The position numbers and the translations under genes are program-made. Positions 7,790 through 17,843 of a DNA stretch of 39,938 nucleotides are shown in pieces; positions within the stretch are counted from its first letter, which is position 1, and each line of letters starts with the position of its first letter. The notes under the pieces are model-generated. The model was not told the DNA's origin. It did not search any database and saw only the letters and a program-made list of their open reading frames with translations. Source of the stretch: an uncultured Pelagibacteraceae bacterium (GTDB lineage: Bacteria; Pseudomonadota; Alphaproteobacteria; Pelagibacterales; Pelagibacteraceae); NCBI GenBank assembly GCA_902519465.1, contig CABYJW010000007.1, positions 1 through 39,938 of the forward strand, read 5' to 3'.

Positions 7790-9685
7790 ATGAATTTAAG
7801 AAATTTACTAATGTGGGGTTTAATAGTCCTTTTATCTGTAGGACTGTTTAACATATTTCAAAATCCAAATAAAACAAACGATCAAGCTAACAACATAGCA
7901 TTTTCAAAATTTTTAAAAGAAGTGGACAATGGTAGAGTTGTTCAGGTTAAGATACAGGGCAACAATATATCAGGTGTTCTATCAGATGGTTCCAAATTTA
8001 TCACTTACTCACCTAATTACCCCGGTCTAGTAGAAAAGTTGTCCGAAAAAAATGTGAATATAGTTGCAACACCAGTTGAAGATAAAATGCCATCACTATT
8101 AGGAGTTTTATTATCCTGGTTCCCAATGCTTTTATTAATTGGAGTTTGGATATTTTTTATGAGGCAGATGCAAGGTGGCAGAGGTGGTGCCATGGGTTTT
8201 GGGAGATCGAAAGCAAAATTACTTACTGAAGCACAAGGAAAAGTAACATTCAATGATGTTGCAGGTATTGAGGAGGCAAAAGAAGAAGTTGAGGAAATAG
8301 TAGAATTTTTGAAAGATCCAAAAAAATTTAGAAGACTTGGTGGAAAGATTCCAAAAGGTGCATTACTTATTGGCCCTCCAGGAACAGGAAAAACTTTATT
8401 AGCAAAAGCGATTGCTGGTGAAGCAAATGTTCCTTTTTTTACGATCTCAGGATCAGACTTTGTTGAAATGTTCGTAGGTGTTGGTGCATCTAGAGTTAGG
8501 GACATGTTCGAACAAGGCAAGAAACACGCTCCTTGTATAATTTTTATAGATGAAATTGATGCTGTTGGTAGAAGTAGAGGAGCTGGTTTAGGTGGTGGAA
8601 ACGATGAAAGGGAACAAACTTTAAATCAGCTATTAGTTGAAATGGATGGTTTTGACACTAACGAGGGAATTATTTTAATTGCAGCAACAAATAGACCAGA
8701 TGTATTGGATCCAGCTTTATTAAGACCAGGAAGGTTTGATAGACAAGTTGTTGTTCCAAATCCAGATATTATCGGAAGAGAAGCTATTCTTAAGGTACAT
8801 GTTAAAAAAATTAGCACTGGACCAGATGTAAAACTAAGAACAATTGCAAGAGGAACTCCTGGTTTTTCTGGTGCAGATCTTGCTAATTTAATAAATGAGT
8901 CAGCATTGCTTGCAGCTAGAAAAAATAAAAGAGTGGTTACAATGAGTGATGTGGAAGAGGCAAAAGATAAAGTGATGATGGGCGCAGAAAGAAGATCAAT
9001 GGTTATGTCTGAGGAGGAAAAAAAATTAACCGCTTACCATGAGGGTGGTCACGCGATTGTTGCTTTAAATGAAAAAGTTTCTGACCCAATTCACAAAGCT
9101 ACTATTATACCAAGAGGAAGAGCACTTGGTATGGTAATGAGACTACCTGAAAGGGATCAACTTTCTGTAACTAGAGAGAAAATGTACTCAGATATAGCAG
9201 TTGCAATGGGCGGTAGAATTGCAGAGGAACTTATATTTGGATATGAGAAAATAACTTCAGGCGCGTCCTCTGATATTGATATGGCAACTAAAATGGCGAA
9301 AAATATGGTGACTAGATATGGAATGAGTAAGGATCTAGGAACTATAGCTTATGGTGAAAATGAAGATGAAGTTTTTCTAGGAAGGTCAATAACTAGACAA
9401 CAAAATATGTCAGAAGATACTGCTAAAAAAGTTGATGCAGAAGTAAAAAAAATTATAGACACTAGCTACGAGAGAGCTAAGAAAGTTTTAACAGAAAAAA
9501 TTGATGACCTTCATAAACTTGCAAAAGCGTTACTGGTCTATGAAACTTTGACGGGTGATGAAATAAGAGATTTAATTCTTAAAAACATCAAACCAGAAAA
9601 ATTATCAAAAAAAGAGGAAAATGATGAAGATAACGTTTCCTCAGCAATAGATTCTATTGGTTTAAAACCTAAACCAGCATTATAA
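7790..9685 (+). CDS. ftsH: ATP-dependent zinc metalloprotease FtsH
   Basis: A 631-residue inner-membrane AAA+ protease that degrades misfolded membrane proteins and short-lived regulators. Two membrane helices (about 5-24 and 103-124) flank a periplasmic domain. The AAA module has Walker A GPPGTGKT (195-202), Walker B IIFIDEID (about 250-257) and the arginine-finger region RPGRFDR. The zinc protease site is HEGGH (417-421). Full family length. I prefer the first ATG because [15 protein letters not shown] matches the usual FtsH N-terminus. In many bacteria FtsH degrades RpoH, whose gene lies about 5 kb away. Confidence 0.98.
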   Translation: MNLRNLLMWGLIVLLSVGLFNIFQNPNKTNDQANNIAFSKFLKEVDNGRVVQVKIQGNNISGVLSDGSKFITYSPNYPGLVEKLSEKNVNIVATPVEDKMPSLLGVLLSWFPMLLLIGVWIFFMRQMQGGRGGAMGFGRSKAKLLTEAQGKVTFNDVAGIEEAKEEVEEIVEFLKDPKKFRRLGGKIPKGALLIGPPGTGKTLLAKAIAGEANVPFFTISGSDFVEMFVGVGASRVRDMFEQGKKHAPCIIFIDEIDAVGRSRGAGLGGGNDEREQTLNQLLVEMDGFDTNEGIILIAATNRPDVLDPALLRPGRFDRQVVVPNPDIIGREAILKVHVKKISTGPDVKLRTIARGTPGFSGADLANLINESALLAARKNKRVVTMSDVEEAKDKVMMGAERRSMVMSEEEKKLTAYHEGGHAIVALNEKVSDPIHKATIIPRGRALGMVMRLPERDQLSVTREKMYSDIAVAMGGRIAEELIFGYEKITSGASSDIDMATKMAKNMVTRYGMSKDLGTIAYGENEDEVFLGRSITRQQNMSEDTAKKVDAEVKKIIDTSYERAKKVLTEKIDDLHKLAKALLVYETLTGDEIRDLILKNIKPEKLSKKEENDEDNVSSAIDSIGLKPKPAL

Positions 9686-9697
9686 TATATTCAAATC

Positions 9698-10759
9698 ATG
9701 AGAAGCTATTACACCAGGGCGTGTAATTTTTATCATGGAAAAGCTGCGAGAAGACTAATCAAATTAAACAAAGCTTTTCCACTAAATGGTAAAAAAAATA
9801 TTGCCTTTGATCAATTAGAAATTTTTTCAAGGGAAAAAAGAAAAGTTAAAACCAGATTAATACACATAAAAGAAATTAACACTCTTAATAAAAATATAAA
9901 AAAAATTGTTAAATACGATCTAAAAAAGATTATATCAAAAAGAAAAAACTTCCTTAAAAACATTAATTTTAGTCATGCTACAATAATGGGTATCTTAAAT
10001 CTTACCCCAGATAGTTTTTCTGATGGAGGAAAATTTAATAGTAATAAAAAAGCCCTCAAACAAATTTCTTATATGATTGAGTCTGGGGCTAAAATTGTTG
10101 ATATAGGAGGGGAGTCAACGCGACCAGGATCAAAAACAATCGACCCAAGTAAAGAATGGAAAAGAGTCAAATATATTGTAGAAAATTTTAAAAAAAAATA
10201 TAAAAAAGTTTGCCTATCAATTGATACCAGAAAATCCGACATAATGATCAAAAGCATAAAAAATGGAGCAGATATTATTAATGATGTATCAGGTTTTAAT
10301 TATGATCCAAATACAATATTGAAACTTAAAAATTTCAATATCCCAAAAGTTTTACATCATATGCAGGGTACACCAAACACTATGCAAAAAAATCCAAAAT
10401 ATCAAAATGTTTTGCTTGATATTTACGATTTTTTTGAAAAGAAAATTTTAAATATATCTAATAATAAAAAAACTATTTTAGATCCTGGTATTGGTTTTGG
10501 TAAAACTTTGAAACATAATTTGACTTTAATTTCTAAAATATCTTTGTTTCATAGTCTTGGACTTCCTATTTTGGTTGGTACTTCAAGAAAAAGATTTATT
10601 AACCAAATTTCTGGAGAATATGATAGCAAGGATAGAATAGGGGGAACTTTAGCCTCTATTCTTTTTTTATTATCTCAAGGAGTGCAAATTTTTAGAGTAC
10701 ACAATGTTCGGGAAATAAAACAAGGGATTTTAGTATTTGAAAAAATATATGAAGAATAA
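9698..10759 (+). CDS. folP: Dihydropteroate synthase with N-terminal extension
   Basis: A 353-residue protein that condenses 4-aminobenzoate with the pterin diphosphate in folate synthesis. The TIM-barrel enzyme starts near residue 95 with MGILNLTPDSFSDGG, followed by IVDIGGESTRPG, LSIDTRKSDI, DIINDVSGF, LDPGIGFGKT and LVGTSRKRFI. The first 90 or so residues precede the catalytic domain and make the protein longer than the usual 280; extended FolP proteins occur in other alphaproteobacteria, as far as I recall. It is 12 bp after ftsH and overlaps the start of glmM by 11 bp, the common ftsH-folP-glmM order. Confidence 0.94.
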   Translation: MRSYYTRACNFYHGKAARRLIKLNKAFPLNGKKNIAFDQLEIFSREKRKVKTRLIHIKEINTLNKNIKKIVKYDLKKIISKRKNFLKNINFSHATIMGILNLTPDSFSDGGKFNSNKKALKQISYMIESGAKIVDIGGESTRPGSKTIDPSKEWKRVKYIVENFKKKYKKVCLSIDTRKSDIMIKSIKNGADIINDVSGFNYDPNTILKLKNFNIPKVLHHMQGTPNTMQKNPKYQNVLLDIYDFFEKKILNISNNKKTILDPGIGFGKTLKHNLTLISKISLFHSLGLPILVGTSRKRFINQISGEYDSKDRIGGTLASILFLLSQGVQIFRVHNVREIKQGILVFEKIYEE

Positions 10760-12080
10760 ATACTTTGGTACTGATGGAATTAGAGGAACTGTAAATCAAG
10801 GAAATATTACTGGTGAAAAATTTTTTAAATTTGGATTAGCATCAGGTACTTATTTTAAAAATCAAAAAAAGTCTAAACAGATTGCAATTATAGCTAAAGA
10901 TACACGATTATCAGGATATACTTTAGAGCCTGCTTTGGTCTCGGGACTTGTCTCAGGAGGAATGAATGTATTTACTTTAGGACCATTACCCACAAATGGT
11001 TTAGCAATGCTAACTAAATCAATGAAAGCTAATATGGGAATTATGATTACAGCTTCCCACAATCCTTATTTTGACAATGGTCTTAAACTATTCGGTCCTA
11101 ATGGGATGAAGTTGTCTGACAAAATTGAAAAAAGGATTGAAAAACTAATAGATGCTAAAAATACAAAACAGTTAACAAATCCTAAATTTTTAGGAAGAGT
11201 TAAAAGATTAGAAGATGGAAATGATAAATATATAAGAATACTAAAAAATAATTTTCCAAGTAATTTTAAACTTAAAGGAATAAAAATAGTTTTAGATTGT
11301 GCAAATGGAGCTTGCTATAAAGCAGCACCTAAATTACTTAAAGAACTCGGAGCAAAAGTTATTTCCATAGGAGTCAAACCAAATGGATTGAATATCAATG
11401 AGAAATGCGGATCAACTTTCCCATCAAAAATAAAGACAGCGGTAAAAAAGTACAAAGCAAATGTTGGAATAGCATTTGATGGAGATGCTGACAGAGTAAT
11501 TATGTGCGATGAAAAGGGCAAAATAATAGATGGTGATCAAATCATTGCAATGTTGGCCAGACGTTGGAAGTCTAAAAAAATTTTAAAGGGCGGAGTGATA
11601 GGAACACTAATGTCTAATTATGGTTTAGAAAAATTTTTAAAAAATGAGAAAATAAGATTTTCAAGATCAAAGGTTGGAGATAGGTATGTTAAAGAAAAAA
11701 TGAAAAAATTTAATTATAATCTAGGTGGTGAACAGTCTGGGCATATTATTTTAGGAAAATTCGCAACAACTGGTGATGGATTATTAGTAGCTTTAGAAGT
11801 TTTGTTTTCGCTTCGAAAAGGTAAAAAAGCCAGCCATCTCCTTAAAGTATTTAAACCACTACCACAAATATTAGAGAATATAATAGTAAAAGATAAAAAT
11901 ATTATTAGCAAATTTAAATGTAAAGTTGCAATAAAGAAAGCAAAAAAGATTATGGATCAGAAGGGTAGAATTCTAGTTAGAAAATCTGGAACAGAACCAA
12001 AAATTAGGATAATGGCCGAGTCATATGATAAAAGTTTAATTTTAAAATGTATAAAAATAATAAAAAAATCTATTAAATAA
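10749..12080 (+). CDS. glmM: Phosphoglucosamine mutase GlmM
   Basis: This enzyme interconverts glucosamine-6-phosphate and glucosamine-1-phosphate for peptidoglycan and LPS precursors. I chose the ATG at 10749 (443 residues, MKNKYFGTDGIRG) over the in-frame TTG at 10737, because it matches the usual GlmM N-terminus and puts the phosphorylated serine (TASHNPYFDNGLK) at residue 103, close to the standard position. The metal-binding loop is AFDGDADRV; the sugar-binding loop GGEQSGHI and the phosphate-binding loop RKSGTEPKIRIM are intact. It overlaps folP by 11 bp; thiD follows after 2 bp. Confidence 0.96.
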   Translation: MKNKYFGTDGIRGTVNQGNITGEKFFKFGLASGTYFKNQKKSKQIAIIAKDTRLSGYTLEPALVSGLVSGGMNVFTLGPLPTNGLAMLTKSMKANMGIMITASHNPYFDNGLKLFGPNGMKLSDKIEKRIEKLIDAKNTKQLTNPKFLGRVKRLEDGNDKYIRILKNNFPSNFKLKGIKIVLDCANGACYKAAPKLLKELGAKVISIGVKPNGLNINEKCGSTFPSKIKTAVKKYKANVGIAFDGDADRVIMCDEKGKIIDGDQIIAMLARRWKSKKILKGGVIGTLMSNYGLEKFLKNEKIRFSRSKVGDRYVKEKMKKFNYNLGGEQSGHIILGKFATTGDGLLVALEVLFSLRKGKKASHLLKVFKPLPQILENIIVKDKNIISKFKCKVAIKKAKKIMDQKGRILVRKSGTEPKIRIMAESYDKSLILKCIKIIKKSIK

Positions 12081-12082
12081 AA

Positions 12083-14181
<2,099 letters not shown>

Positions 14182-14184
14182 TTT

Positions 14185-15084
14185 TTACTTTGCTGCTAAA
14201 AGATTTTTTGAGTTACTAGAGTTTAGCATCGCTTTTTGAAGTTTTTCAAAAGCTTTTGTTTCAATTTGCCTAATTCGTTCTCTACTTATTTTATATTTTT
14301 TGCTTAGTTCATCTAAAGTCTTTGGTTCTTCTGATAACTTTCTTTCCTGTATTATTTTTCTTTCTCTATCATTTAAAATTTTTATGGCATCTTGAAGTAA
14401 ACTCTTTTTTTCATCCAACTCTTGTTTTTGTGAAATATAAAGCTCTTGATCCAAATTATCATCAACTAGCCAGTCTTGCCATTCACCTTTTTCATCAGAT
14501 TTAATAGGATCGTTTAAAGATTTTTCTTGACCCATCATTCTTCTGTTCATTGAAATTACTTCATCTGATTTTACACCAAGTCTTTTTGATATTTCATTAA
14601 CCTGTTCTTTTTTTAGATCTCCCTCTTGACTTGGTGCAATTTGTTTTTTTATTTTTTTTAAATTAAAAAATAATTTTTTCTGTGCTGCTGTTGTCCCCAT
14701 TTTGACCAAACTCCATGATCTTAAAACATATTCTTGAATTCCAGCTTTGATCCACCACATAGCATAAGTTGCGAGTCTGAAGCCTTTGTCTGGATCAAAT
14801 TTTTTTACTGCCTGCATCAATCCAATATTGCCTTCAGATATTAATTCACTTACTGGAAGTCCATAACCTCTATATCCCATAGCAATTTTTGCTACCAATC
14901 TTAAGTGGCTCGTTACTAGTTTGTGTGCTGATTTTAAATTTCCACGATCTTTCCAATTTTTGGCTAGCATGTATTCCTCTTCTGCATCTAGCATAGGAAA
15001 TTTTTTAATTTGAGCAAGGTAAAGTGATAATCCTCCCTCTCCAGATAATATGGGTAAATTAGTTATCTCAGTTTTAGTATTCAT
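14185..15084 (-). CDS. rpoH: RNA polymerase sigma-32 factor RpoH
   Basis: A 299-residue sigma70-family factor for heat-shock genes. Region 1.2/2 is seen as LSLYLAQIKKFPMLDAEEEY, then SELISEGNIGLMQAVKKFDP, then GFRLATYAMWWIKAGIQEYV. The RpoH-box-type segment AAQKKLFFNLKK separates it from the housekeeping RpoD family. Region 4 has the helix-turn-helix TLDELSKKYKISRERIRQIE. It lies 35 bp downstream of rluD on the same strand, with TATATA about 6 bp before the ATG as a possible extra -10. A candidate RpoH promoter precedes ftsH in this window. Confidence 0.95.
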   Translation of the reverse strand: MNTKTEITNLPILSGEGGLSLYLAQIKKFPMLDAEEEYMLAKNWKDRGNLKSAHKLVTSHLRLVAKIAMGYRGYGLPVSELISEGNIGLMQAVKKFDPDKGFRLATYAMWWIKAGIQEYVLRSWSLVKMGTTAAQKKLFFNLKKIKKQIAPSQEGDLKKEQVNEISKRLGVKSDEVISMNRRMMGQEKSLNDPIKSDEKGEWQDWLVDDNLDQELYISQKQELDEKKSLLQDAIKILNDRERKIIQERKLSEEPKTLDELSKKYKISRERIRQIETKAFEKLQKAMLNSSNSKNLLAAK

Positions 15085-15119
15085 TTACAGCTGTATATAT
15101 ATTTCTAAATAAAATTTTT

Positions 15120-16100
15120 TCAATTGGTTAATTTTTCAAGTATATCAAGTATTTTTTTAAAATCTTTGGGTAATTTTGACACAAATTCAATTTGTTTATT
15201 TTTTGAAGGGTGGGTAAATCCTAAGCTTATAGCATGAAGAGCCTGCCTTTCGAGATTCATTAAAACTTTCTCAAATTCTTTATTAATTTTCTTAAATTTT
15301 ATTTTTTGTTTTCCGTATTTTTTATCTCCAATTAAACCGTTTCCCTTATGGGAAAGATGTACTCTTATTTGGTGAGTCCGTCCAGTTTCTAAAGTACACT
15401 CTACCAAACTAATTTTTGGTATTTCATTATTTGCAAATACTTTTAATGTTTTATAATTAGTGATTGCTTTTTTTCCAGAAATTTCACTTACTGACATAAG
15501 CTGTCTATTTTTTTTACTTCTAGAAATTAGTGTTAAAATTTTTCCGTTTAATGGTCTTAAAACACCCCAAATTAATGCAATATATTTCCTTTTTATATTA
15601 TGCTGACTGAATTGATTTGAAAGCTTAACGTGAGATAAGTTATTTTTTGCTACGACTAGTAAGCCACTTGTTCCTTTATCAATTCTGTGAACTATACCAG
15701 GTCTAAGTATTCCATTTAAATCTGAAAGATTTTTTTTATAGTGATAAACTAAACCATTAACCAAAGTTCCACTTTTATTACCAGCTCCTGGGTGCACAAC
15801 TAATCCAGCTGGTTTATTTAAAACTATTAAATCACGATCTTCGTAAACAATGTCAATTTTAATTTTCTCTGGTTTAATATACTCATTTTTGCTTTCTGGG
15901 ATTGAAAAAAGTATTTTATCACCGATTTTTACTTTTTGAGATGGAGAAGAAATAATTCTATCATTAACTGACAAATTTTTAGAAAGTATAATTTTTTTAA
16001 TTTGTGTCCTAGTTATAGTTTTAAGCTTATGTGCCAAGAATTTATCTAGCCTTGCATTACTGTCTACTTCTTCAACTGAAAATGTTTTTATTTTAGTCAT
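15120..16100 (-). CDS. rluD: RluA/RluD-family 23S rRNA pseudouridine synthase
   Basis: A 326-residue protein with an N-terminal S4 RNA-binding domain (about 15-75, RLDKFLAHKLKTITRTQIKK) and a pseudouridine synthase domain. The catalytic motif is HRIDKGTSGLLVVAK, with Asp141 as the nucleophile; LVVHPGAGNKSGTLVNGL and TGRTHQIRVHL also match. The S4 domain and length fit RluD (23S rRNA U1911, U1915 and U1917) best, but RluC or another RluA-family member is possible. It is divergent from tRNA-Arg by 22 bp and upstream of rpoH on the same strand, an order also found in other alphaproteobacteria. Confidence 0.87.
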   Translation of the reverse strand: MTKIKTFSVEEVDSNARLDKFLAHKLKTITRTQIKKIILSKNLSVNDRIISSPSQKVKIGDKILFSIPESKNEYIKPEKIKIDIVYEDRDLIVLNKPAGLVVHPGAGNKSGTLVNGLVYHYKKNLSDLNGILRPGIVHRIDKGTSGLLVVAKNNLSHVKLSNQFSQHNIKRKYIALIWGVLRPLNGKILTLISRSKKNRQLMSVSEISGKKAITNYKTLKVFANNEIPKISLVECTLETGRTHQIRVHLSHKGNGLIGDKKYGKQKIKFKKINKEFEKVLMNLERQALHAISLGFTHPSKNKQIEFVSKLPKDFKKILDILEKLTN

Positions 16101-16122
16101 TTATAGTTTAAAACATCTATAT

Positions 16123-16199
16123 GCGTTCGTAGCTCAACTGGATAGAGCGTCTGACTTCGGATCAGAAGGTTGAGGGTTCAAATCCTTCCGGGCGCACCA
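16123..16199 (+). tRNA. tRNA-Arg (anticodon TCG)
   Basis: The 77-nt cloverleaf is complete. Acceptor arms GCGTTCG and CGGGCGC pair with G-U pairs; the D arm is GCTCAACTGGATAGAGC; the anticodon stem TCTGA/TCAGA encloses loop CTTCGGA (anticodon TCG, reading CGA); the T arm is GAGGG-TTCAAAT-CCTTC; the discriminator is A and CCA (16197-16199) is encoded. The 3' end is only 3 bp from the stop codon of the convergent glycosyltransferase gene. Confidence 0.97.
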
Positions 16200-16202
16200 A
16201 AA

Positions 16203-17009
16203 TCAAGCAATCCAATTTTTTAATTTATCTTTATTATTGATAATATACTCAGGATAACTTGAGTCTATTTCAATCTTTTTAATTTTATATCCCCGATCTA
16301 ACACATCTTCACCTTGATTAATTTTAAATTCAATATTTTTCTCACTAACAATTTCCGCTTTATTAAATTCGCCATGAGCAAAAGACTTTATTTTTTTTGA
16401 TATATTTTTTACATCTTGAAGATATGCGAAATGCCAACCACCTTTATCAATAATTTGAAGATTTTTTTGTTTATCAATTCTCCAAAAAGGATACTTTTTA
16501 AATTTCAAATTTCTAAGCCACTGGGGTGATTTTAAATTTTTTTTGAGACAAATTTTTGAACCATGCCAATTATTTTCATTTAAGTTTAAGAGGTTAAGCT
16601 TGTACATAAACATTTTTTGTGAAAAAACTGCGTATTTATTTTTATCAAAAATTTTTAACTTATTTAAATCTGGTATTTCATCGACATCAGATAAGATGAT
16701 TAGATCGTTATCCTGGGATTTATTTAAACCCTTCATAATAGAATTTCTTTGATGCTGCTCCACAAGAGATTCTCCTCCAGTATGAGGTCTTTTTATGTTG
16801 TCGGGAGTATCGTCAACTTCTATGTAAATAATTTTGTTTTGAAACTTTTTATATTTATTTTTATCAAAATGCAGTTTTCTACCTTGACCTTGATGGTTAA
16901 CTGTTGATTCGACTATTACAAAAAAATCAACATACTCATCCAGTATATTAAATCTTAAATCAGCGATATGATCTTCGTTAAAATATTGAAAACAGTCAAA
17001 AATTGCCAT
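16203..17009 (-). CDS. Family 17-type glycosyltransferase
   Basis: A 268-residue protein matching the GT17 family (PF04724), named after the eukaryotic enzyme that adds bisecting GlcNAc to N-glycans. Family features are MAIFDCFQYFNEDHIADLRF at the N-terminus, FFVIVESTVNHQGQ, the block EQHQRNSIMKGL, and IILSDVDEIPD, where Asp108 and Asp110 form a DxD-like nucleotide-sugar/metal site. There is no signal peptide or membrane segment, so it is probably cytosolic. The donor and acceptor in bacteria are not known. It is last in a minus-strand set (ABC exporter, oxygenase, this gene) that stops at the 3' edge of tRNA-Arg, suggesting surface-glycan or accessory cargo. Confidence 0.82.
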   Translation of the reverse strand: MAIFDCFQYFNEDHIADLRFNILDEYVDFFVIVESTVNHQGQGRKLHFDKNKYKKFQNKIIYIEVDDTPDNIKRPHTGGESLVEQHQRNSIMKGLNKSQDNDLIILSDVDEIPDLNKLKIFDKNKYAVFSQKMFMYKLNLLNLNENNWHGSKICLKKNLKSPQWLRNLKFKKYPFWRIDKQKNLQIIDKGGWHFAYLQDVKNISKKIKSFAHGEFNKAEIVSEKNIEFKINQGEDVLDRGYKIKKIEIDSSYPEYIINNKDKLKNWIA

Positions 17010-17015
17010 ATTTCT

Positions 17016-17120
17016 TTAATCAAAATATTTGTCTTTAATTTTCATATAAAATTTAGAGTGAGGTAAATTTAATGATTTAGATATTTTATTTAAAAATTTT
17101 ATTTGTCCAGATATGAGCAT
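17016..17120 (-). CDS. Possible 34-residue ORF between oxygenase and glycosyltransferase genes
   Basis: The 120-bp gap between the oxygenase-like gene and the glycosyltransferase gene contains an ATG-started frame of 34 codons plus TAA. It begins 9 bp after the oxygenase stop and ends 6 bp before the glycosyltransferase ATG, mirroring the tight spacing of its neighbours. The product begins MLISGQIKF and ends KIKDKYFD; it is basic, with no signal peptide or membrane helix. I recognise no family. It may be a real microprotein or the tail of a decayed gene; chance cannot be excluded in such AT-rich DNA. Confidence 0.35.
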   Translation of the reverse strand: MLISGQIKFLNKISKSLNLPHSKFYMKIKDKYFD

Positions 17121-17129
17121 TAAATTTTT

Positions 17130-17837
17130 TCATTTTCTTGTAAAAGTTGCTATTCCAATTTTTTTCCCCTCAATAACAGATGATGAACAATGTAAATGTG
17201 ATCTATCAAAAATTAGCATCGATCCAACTTCCCACTCATAAATTATCTCTACTTCTAAACCTTTTAAATTATTTATATCCTCATGCTTTAAGTACTTTTC
17301 ATGGATTTTTTTGTCAAACGGTTTATCCCCATATAATTTTAAATGCTCTGCTGATCTTTTATTCTGGCCGTAACTTAAGTTTTTTTTCTTTAATTCTTCA
17401 GGATCTTGAGTAAAAGAGGTTGATCCACCATAATACCTATTTTTGAAAATTACAGTACTTCCTACTGGAGTAAGAGGAATTAAACTTTGTTTATATATTT
17501 GATTTTTTATTTCAAAACCCGCATCTACGTGAAGACCTATTGGAGCGTAACTTTCTTGAATAAGACCATAAATATCTTTGCCATTTTCATCTTTGAGGTT
17601 ATCCATTTTAAAATCTCCAATTTCTTTTCCAAGTCTCTCACAAAATATTTTTTCTAAACCATCATCATAACCTTGAAGCCATCTTTTTTTAATAACATTT
17701 TGTTTTTTATTATGAGTTGTAACTGGTAGCTTCTCATACAAATTCATAAATTCCTGAATTTCTTTTTTGCTATAAATGTTTTTTATTACCTTGGGAGCTG
17801 TCTCAGTTTTTTTTATTTTTTCTATTTTTTCATCCAT
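17130..17837 (-). CDS. 2-oxoglutarate/Fe(II)-dependent oxygenase-like protein
   Basis: A 235-residue protein without signal peptide. It has the marks of the 2OG-Fe(II) dioxygenase fold: HVD at 103-105 (HxD, first two iron ligands) within APIGLHVDAGFE, and the distal block GSMLIFDRSHLHCSSSVIEG with His216 as third ligand and Lys225 or Lys226 placed to bind 2-oxoglutarate. Such enzymes hydroxylate proteins, lipids, sugars or small molecules; the substrate here cannot be told. It starts 6 bp after the ABC permease gene and is upstream of the GT17 gene, so a role in modifying a surface or exported molecule is a reasonable guess only. Confidence 0.65.
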   Translation of the reverse strand: MDEKIEKIKKTETAPKVIKNIYSKKEIQEFMNLYEKLPVTTHNKKQNVIKKRWLQGYDDGLEKIFCERLGKEIGDFKMDNLKDENGKDIYGLIQESYAPIGLHVDAGFEIKNQIYKQSLIPLTPVGSTVIFKNRYYGGSTSFTQDPEELKKKNLSYGQNKRSAEHLKLYGDKPFDKKIHEKYLKHEDINNLKGLEVEIIYEWEVGSMLIFDRSHLHCSSSVIEGKKIGIATFTRK

Positions 17838-17843
17838 AATATT

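Noticed and set aside
8017-8520. Antisense open frame (167 codons) within ftsH
   Set aside because: It lies wholly over the conserved AAA domain of ftsH; Pro/Ser-rich translation is typical of a reverse-frame artefact.
10737-10748. TTG at 10737 as glmM start
   Set aside because: The ATG four codons later gives the normal GlmM N-terminus and a standard position for the active-site serine.
16123-17130. Integrated element with attL/attR at tRNA-Arg
   Set aside because: No integrase gene and no second copy of the tRNA 3' end were found by eye, so a mobile element cannot be claimed.
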